Below are positions 59,996 to 64,000 of a stretch of DNA of 64,000 bases, one piece after another (position 1 is the first letter of the stretch; every line of letters begins with the position of its first letter). The stretch covers positions 173,424 through 237,423 of the forward strand of contig CAKTMF010000003.1 of assembly GCA_934573855.1 (NCBI GenBank), in the 5' to 3' direction. The position numbers were made by a program, and so were the translations under genes. Under the pieces are notes generated by a model. That model was not told the DNA's origin. It did no database searches and saw nothing but the letters and a program-made list of their open reading frames with translations. The DNA comes from an uncultured Oscillospiraceae bacterium. Its GTDB lineage: Bacteria > Bacillota > Clostridia > Oscillospirales > Oscillospiraceae.

Positions 59996-60024
59996 ATTAT
60001 ACGAAAAGGTTGGCACTTTTTCAA
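59996..60024 (-). promoter_or_regulatory. Near-consensus promoter of the glycosyltransferase/KamA cluster leader
   Basis: Leftward -35 TTGAAA (60019-60024), 17-bp spacer, perfect -10 TATAAT (59996-60001). It gives a transcript that runs about 790 bases before the first glycosyltransferase. Between 59205 and 59560 I see a further AAAGGAGG (about 59460) followed at once by ATG-TAG, and no other ORF. Confidence 0.75.
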
Positions 60025-60127
60025 GAGGAATTTTGAATTTATTGCGGGTCAGGAGGACTGCTGCGATGTTTTTTCTTAGCTGTCGTTCTGCCCGGCAGCG
60101 GTTTCTTCTCCGGCACAAATGCTCATG

Positions 60128-60697
60128 TTAAGCAAGAGGTCTTTGGGGCGATCGGAACAGCGAAAGGCTGGCTTTCACCACACGGCTGACAAAACGGATC
60201 ATTTCATCTTTGCTGTACTTGTCGTAACCCTCCACGACAACATGCATCAGTCCATTTGACAGATGGGTATACATCATCTCAAGATCTGTTTCGCTGGCAT
60301 TGGGCAGCTCTTTCCGCCAGTAGGCAATGCTGTCATCCTTGGCCAGGGCAATCATCCGCATAAGGACTGTTGAGTTTGTATTCCCCAAAATCAGAACTCG
60401 ACACGCTGCCTGATTCTGATCGACCATATCGTAGATGGCTTCTATCAGAGCCGTCACATCAAACGAATTGACATAGCGAAGGGATTTCTCAAATGCGTCG
60501 ATGAGTTCATTCTCAATGCTCTCCATCAGGGCAAAGCAATCGCTGTAATGGGCGTAGAAGGTGGCACGGTTGAGCTGTGCCAGTGCGCACACCTCCTTCA
60601 CCGTAATCCTATTGACAGATTTCTCCTTCAGCAGCTTCAGAAAAGACTGCTTGAGCACCATTTGCGTATAGCGTTTCCTTGCATCCATCTTTTCCAT
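60128..60697 (-). CDS. TetR/AcrR-family regulator
   Basis: 189 residues. The helix-turn-helix (about 8-52) reads VLKQSFLKLLKEKSVNRITV and VCALAQLNRATFYAHYSD, the TetR pattern ending in the typical TFYxHY motif. A helical ligand-binding domain follows. It is divergent from an SDR gene and probably represses it and itself through the palindromes in the 171-bp gap. GGAGG lies eight bases before ATG 60697. Confidence 0.9.
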   Translation of the reverse strand: MEKMDARKRYTQMVLKQSFLKLLKEKSVNRITVKEVCALAQLNRATFYAHYSDCFALMESIENELIDAFEKSLRYVNSFDVTALIEAIYDMVDQNQAACRVLILGNTNSTVLMRMIALAKDDSIAYWRKELPNASETDLEMMYTHLSNGLMHVVVEGYDKYSKDEMIRFVSRVVKASLSLFRSPQRPLA

Positions 60698-60731
60698 ATA
60701 GAGCCCCTCCAAAAAAGTTTACAAAGATTAT

Positions 60732-60754
60732 CAACACTTCAACAGACAGTGTTG
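60732..60754. promoter_or_regulatory. Operator-like dyad near the TetR gene
   Basis: CAACACT / AGTGTTG with a 9-base spacer. The flanking AGATTATCAACACTT recurs as AGATAATCAACACCT about 100 bp away, beside the second operator. Confidence 0.45.
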
Positions 60755-60784
60755 CTTTTCTTTCAGTCGTATGGTAAGTGCTGA

Positions 60785-60813
60785 TTGTTTCTGTCTTTCA
60801 CTTCAAGTATATT
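60785..60813 (+). promoter_or_regulatory. Promoter for the SDR gene
   Basis: Rightward -35 TTGTTT (60785-60790), 17-bp spacer, -10 TATATT (60808-60813); the -10 lies inside the 60794-60827 dyad. Confidence 0.55.
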
Positions 60814-60827
60814 GTACTTGTGAAAGA
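60794..60827. promoter_or_regulatory. Operator-like dyad over the SDR promoter
   Basis: TCTTTCAC / GTGAAAGA outer arms and AAGTA / TACTT inner arms with a 3-base asymmetry. It overlaps the -10, fitting repression by the divergent TetR. Confidence 0.5.
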
Positions 60828-60868
60828 TAATCAACACCTGTATGCTTATTTTAGAGGAGGCTTTTTGA

Positions 60869-61876
60869 ATGTTTGATAAATATCTTGTTACAGGCGCTAC
60901 CGGCTTCCTCGGTAGGGCCGTTGTGGAGGAGCTGGTTCGCCGCAGAGCGCAAGTGTATGCGCTTGTGCTGCACAATGACCCCTATATCGACTTGCTTCCG
61001 AAGGAGGTCCACACCGACATCGGTGATGTGTGCGATAAAAGCTCGCTGGCAGACTTCTTCGCAGGGGCAGACAGCCGCACCTGCGTGATTCACTGCGCGG
61101 GTATAGTCTCTGTCGCATCCAGACCCGGTCCGAGGCTCTATCAGGTCAATGTTGGCGGGACATGGAAAGTCCTCCGGCAATGTATGGAGCACGGTGTGGG
61201 CAAAATGCTCTATGTCAGCTCCGTCCATGCCATCCCTGAAAAGCCAAAGGGCTGCATCATTACGGAAGATTGCGAATTTTCTCCAGGGCTTGTGGACGGA
61301 GATTACGCCAAGAGCAAGGCAACTGCAACAGACCTGGTCTTTGATGCGGCGGAGCGCGGGTTGAATGCCAGCATTGTATTCCCCTCCGGCATCATCGGGC
61401 CGGGCGATTTACAGGGAGGGAGCTTCACCTCAATGGCAAAATCCTTTCTTGCTGGGAAGCTGCCTTTAGCCGTTCGCGGCGGATATGACTTTGTGGATGT
61501 GCGGGATGTGGCAGCTGGCATTCTCGCCTGTTCCGAAAGCGGAGAGCCCGGCAAAGGCTACATTTTGTCCGGTCACTATGTCACGATTCGCAGGATGCTA
61601 CAGGTTATCGGGACGGCGGCAAAACGGCGGTATCGACCCATCTGCTTACCTTTGGGTCTTGCAAAGCTGGCGGCTCCATACTACGAACGTCGGAGTCTGA
61701 AGGACCGAAAGCCGTTGTTTTTCACCCCACATTCCGTTTCCGTTCTTGCCTCAAACGGGCAATTCAGCCATGCCGCAGCAACGAAATGCTTTGCCTATCA
61801 GCCGCGCCCGACGGAGGAGACTCTGCTGGACATGACAGCCTGGCTTTTGGAGCAGAAAGGAAAGGGCGAAGTGTGA
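60869..61876 (+). CDS. NAD(P)-dependent extended SDR (epimerase/dehydratase, dihydroflavonol-reductase-like)
   Basis: 335 residues. N-terminal Rossmann motif YLVTGATGFLGRAVVEEL, the VIHCAGIVSV segment, YVSSVHAIPE with the catalytic Ser, and the YxxxK dyad in GDYAKSKA (about residue 150). The C-terminal half binds the substrate. It resembles 3-beta-HSD/dihydroflavonol-4-reductase-like enzymes that reduce a ketone; substrate unknown. GAGGAGG precedes the ATG. Control by the divergent TetR suggests induction by a small hydrophobic compound. Confidence 0.88.
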   Translation: MFDKYLVTGATGFLGRAVVEELVRRRAQVYALVLHNDPYIDLLPKEVHTDIGDVCDKSSLADFFAGADSRTCVIHCAGIVSVASRPGPRLYQVNVGGTWKVLRQCMEHGVGKMLYVSSVHAIPEKPKGCIITEDCEFSPGLVDGDYAKSKATATDLVFDAAERGLNASIVFPSGIIGPGDLQGGSFTSMAKSFLAGKLPLAVRGGYDFVDVRDVAAGILACSESGEPGKGYILSGHYVTIRRMLQVIGTAAKRRYRPICLPLGLAKLAAPYYERRSLKDRKPLFFTPHSVSVLASNGQFSHAAATKCFAYQPRPTEETLLDMTAWLLEQKGKGEV

Positions 61877-62085
61877 CCTCGTCTCAAGCAAAAGCCCCTT
61901 GGACAGACTGCGCGTGTGCTACTGATATACGTTCTTCGCCGGTCGGCTCTCCGAGATGGGCGCTACAGGCAGGGAAATCGTCAATTTTGTGGGCGGCGAG
62001 GCTATCGACGGCTACGGAGCTGGCATGGCGGCGGCGTGAGGAGGAATCGCTGCAAATCATCGAAAAGTAAACAGGCTCACCTTTA

Positions 62086-62113
62086 GGGGCGCGGGCAAAT
62101 AGCCCCGCGCCCC
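62086..62113. terminator. Strong GC hairpin after the SDR gene region
   Basis: GGGGCGCGGG / CCCGCGCCCC with a 7-8-base loop; no clear T-run on either side. The 320-bp stretch 61877-62197 holds no intact gene; one frame contains a fragment (LSEMGATGREIVNFVGGEAI) ending in a stop at 62038, possibly a gene remnant. Confidence 0.45.
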
Positions 62114-62130
62114 ATTCGCTGTCTTCCCAG

Positions 62131-62164
62131 AAAAAGACGGCTGTTCTTTTGAAGAACAGCCGTC
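62131..62164 (-). terminator. Terminator of the msrAB unit
   Basis: Leftward 13-bp hairpin GACGGCTGTTCTT / AAGAACAGCCGTC with a 3-base loop followed by TTTTTC. Confidence 0.9.
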
Positions 62165-62197
62165 CTGCTTTTTCGCTTGACGTGTATGCACCTGAAA

Positions 62198-63316
62198 TCA
62201 TTTCTCAAACAGATACAGAAGGTATCCGTAGCCCTCGGCCTCCATTTTTTCATAGGGGACGAAGCGCAGGGCTGCGCTATTGATGCAGTAGCGCACTCCG
62301 TTTGGCGACTCCGGGTCGCCGGTGAACACATGGCCGAGATGTGAATCGCCGGCGCGGCTGCGAACCTCCGTGCGGCGCATACCATGGCTGTGATCCTCTA
62401 TTTCTACCACGGCGGGTTCCTCGATGGGCTTTGTGAAGGCGGGCCAGCCGCAGCCGCTCTCGAACTTGTCCGTGGAGGAAAAGAGCGGCTCTCCGGTGAC
62501 GATATCCACATAGATGCCCTTTTCAAACTTATCCCAGAACTCGCCTGTGAAGGCGCGCTCCGTGCCGCTCTCCTGTGTAACGCGGTACTGCTCCGCCGTC
62601 AGCTTGTCCCGGATGGATTCCGCGGCGGGCTTTTGGTAGTCGCCCGGATCAATACGCAGTTTGGAGAACAGCTCTATCTCCGCGCGCGGGATATGGCAGT
62701 AGCCGTTCGGATTCTTCTCCAGATAGTCCTGGTGGTACTCCTCGGCGGGATAGTAGTTTTTCAACGGACCGATCTCCACGAAGAACTTTTCGCTGCGTCC
62801 CCGCTCGATCTCCGCGATGCGTTCCACCGTCTCCTTCGCGCTTTCGTTGGTGTAGTAGACGCCGGTCTGATACTGGCTGCCCACGTCGTTGCCCTGCCGA
62901 TTCTCCACCGTGGGGTCGATCACATAGAAGTAGGCCAGCAGCAGGGCGTCGAGACTTACCTGCTTGGGGTCGTATTCCACTCGCACGGTCTCACGAAAGC
63001 CCGTGTTGCCCGCGCAGACGGTTTGGTAGTCGGCGTCCGCCTCGCAGGTACCGTTGGCGTAGCCGCTCTCGGCATCAAGGACGCCGGGGATGGACTGCAT
63101 CAGGTGCTCCATACCCCAGAAGCAGCCACCCGCCAGATATATGACATTTTCCGTGGTATCCATATACATGCTCTCCTTGTCGGACATATCAGAGGGCTGT
63201 CCGGTCATTTCCGACTCCTTTTCCTTCGTTTTCTGCGGCATATCCATCTGCCCCGCGGTGCAGCCGCTCAGCAGCAGCGCTGCGGCAAGCAGAAGCGGTA
63301 ATACTCTCCGATACAT
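62198..63316 (-). CDS. msrAB: Exported MsrA-MsrB methionine sulfoxide reductase fusion (lipoprotein)
   Basis: 372 residues. A lipoprotein signal (YRRVLPLLLAAALLLSGC, Cys19) and a Met-rich linker precede MsrA, with the catalytic motif GCFWGMEHL (about 64-72) and GVYYTNESAKETVE. MsrB follows with zinc-type residues and motifs SGCGWPAFTKPI, RSRAGDSHLGHVF and the catalytic Cys in RYCINSAALRF. The fusion repairs both S- and R-methionine sulfoxide in surface proteins. Electrons probably come from the TlpA-like protein encoded just upstream and a CcdA-type membrane protein outside the window. GGAGG precedes the ATG. Confidence 0.95.
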   Translation of the reverse strand: MYRRVLPLLLAAALLLSGCTAGQMDMPQKTKEKESEMTGQPSDMSDKESMYMDTTENVIYLAGGCFWGMEHLMQSIPGVLDAESGYANGTCEADADYQTVCAGNTGFRETVRVEYDPKQVSLDALLLAYFYVIDPTVENRQGNDVGSQYQTGVYYTNESAKETVERIAEIERGRSEKFFVEIGPLKNYYPAEEYHQDYLEKNPNGYCHIPRAEIELFSKLRIDPGDYQKPAAESIRDKLTAEQYRVTQESGTERAFTGEFWDKFEKGIYVDIVTGEPLFSSTDKFESGCGWPAFTKPIEEPAVVEIEDHSHGMRRTEVRSRAGDSHLGHVFTGDPESPNGVRYCINSAALRFVPYEKMEAEGYGYLLYLFEK

Positions 63317-63352
63317 GGCGTTTCCTCCTTTCCGGGGAAATAAATCAGTTTA

Positions 63353-64000
63353 TCAACCCATGTCGGCGGCAAGAGCCTTGTCGATTTGAGCTTGCAGCGC
63401 CTCCGCCTGCGCCTTGCCGGTGATGGCTCCTACGATGGGGTCGCCCACGATGTTGCCGTTACGGTCTACCACATAGGTGGTGGGATAGGCAAAGACGTTC
63501 GTGGTAAATCTTCCCGCCTCGCCGCCGGAGGGGAAATACACGTTCCTATAGGTCGCGCCCTTCTTGGACAGCACATCCTTCGCCTCGGAAATTGCCGCTT
63601 CGTCGCCGTCCAGCGTGAAGGCGTTGATGCCGATGATCTCGCCGCCCTTCTCCGCAAGCTCCTTGTTCAGCGCGTCCAGTTCGGCAAGCTCACCCACGCA
63701 GGGATTGCAGGTGGTGAACCAGAAATTCACCACGGTGACGGCGTTGCCGGAGAACAGCTCGTCGCTCTTCACCGCGTTGCCGTCCAGATCTTTCCCCTCA
63801 AAGGCGGGGAACTTCTGCATACTGCCGTCGTCGGGAGGGTTGCTCGTGTCGCTGCCCGCGGGCATGCTCATATCGCCGTCCATGGATTTCTGCATGATCT
63901 CGGGATACTTCTCTTCCAACTCGGTCAGCTTGTTTTCAATATTGCTGATCTCCGTGGCTGACTCCTTCAGCCACTCATACTCCTTGTCGGTGAACTGCTC
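63353..64000 (-). CDS. TlpA-like thiol-disulfide protein (5' part outside the window)
   Basis: 216 codons are visible, running to the window edge; the N-terminus and start are missing. A helical stretch (EQFTDKEYEWLKESATEI) and a Met/Ser/Pro-rich linker precede a thioredoxin fold: PAFEGKDLDGNAVKSDELF, the redox motif TTCNPCVGELAELD, the PTTYVVDRNGNIVG strand with the cis-Pro. It is an exported reductase likely to feed the MsrA-MsrB lipoprotein 36 bp downstream. The frame has no stop through base 64000. Confidence 0.9.
   Translation of the reverse strand, partial: EQFTDKEYEWLKESATEISNIENKLTELEEKYPEIMQKSMDGDMSMPAGSDTSNPPDDGSMQKFPAFEGKDLDGNAVKSDELFSGNAVTVVNFWFTTCNPCVGELAELDALNKELAEKGGEIIGINAFTLDGDEAAISEAKDVLSKKGATYRNVYFPSGGEAGRFTTNVFAYPTTYVVDRNGNIVGDPIVGAITGKAQAEALQAQIDKALAADMG

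Noticed and set aside
1..64000. CRISPR arrays, tRNA genes, rRNA genes
   Set aside because: No regularly spaced repeats, cloverleaf-like sequences or rRNA blocks were seen on either strand.

Overview
The window looks like chromosome from a spore-forming, gut-type Clostridia, most likely of the Oscillospiraceae kind. This is inferred from gene content, without any database search. The evidence is an alpha/beta small acid-soluble spore protein, YunB, a PdaB-like deacetylase, GC-rich codon use, strong Shine-Dalgarno sites and consensus sigma-A promoters, and the rplU-rpmA-obg order. Both ends cut a gene: RNase J on the left and a TlpA-like thioredoxin-fold protein on the right.

Layout. 1-12 kb holds core and surface genes: RNase J, recR, rpe, an XpaC/TelA pair with a small LemA-like partner, YbaK, obg-rpmA-rplU, three lipoproteins and a CYTH-domain protein. 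12-19.4 kb carries two copies of a two-gene unit, a ~900-residue Fe-S/flavin oxidoreductase followed by a HypA-like metallochaperone, with a polysaccharide deacetylase between them. 19.4-34.6 kb is a carbohydrate locus. A long leftward operon encodes an ABC importer, three Gfo/Idh/MocA oxidoreductases, a TIM-barrel isomerase/epimerase, two glycoside hydrolases and a galactokinase. A rightward group encodes a DeoC-type aldolase, a PfkB kinase and a GntR regulator. A perfect palindrome lies just downstream of the importer promoter.

34.6-49.6 kb returns to mixed housekeeping: a HAD phosphatase, a nitroreductase, a P-type ATPase whose catalytic residues are replaced, VanZ, a SASP, a GT39-like membrane glycosyltransferase, ligA, yunB, a methionine gamma-lyase-like enzyme, murD, the RNase P RNA, an HTH-nucleotidyltransferase with an APC permease, and yebC. 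49.8-52.4 kb is a small AT-rich accessory island: two zinc-ribbon proteins, a decayed serine recombinase and an IS200-type element inserted in or next to it. 52.5-53.3 kb holds a BusR-like GntR-RCK_C regulator followed by a 37-codon stub that resembles the first helix of a sodium:solute symporter.

53.5-60 kb is an unusual leftward cluster: two GT-A type glycosyltransferases (one fused to a cyclic-nucleotide-binding-like domain), a GT4 glycosyltransferase, a KamA-type radical SAM enzyme and a small lipoprotein. Its leader has a near-consensus promoter, a 34-codon ORF with a strong ribosome binding site and a terminator hairpin at that ORF's stop codon. This is the best candidate for an undescribed system. 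The window ends with a TetR/SDR divergent pair, an exported MsrA-MsrB fusion and the TlpA-like protein. No tRNA gene or CRISPR array was seen.
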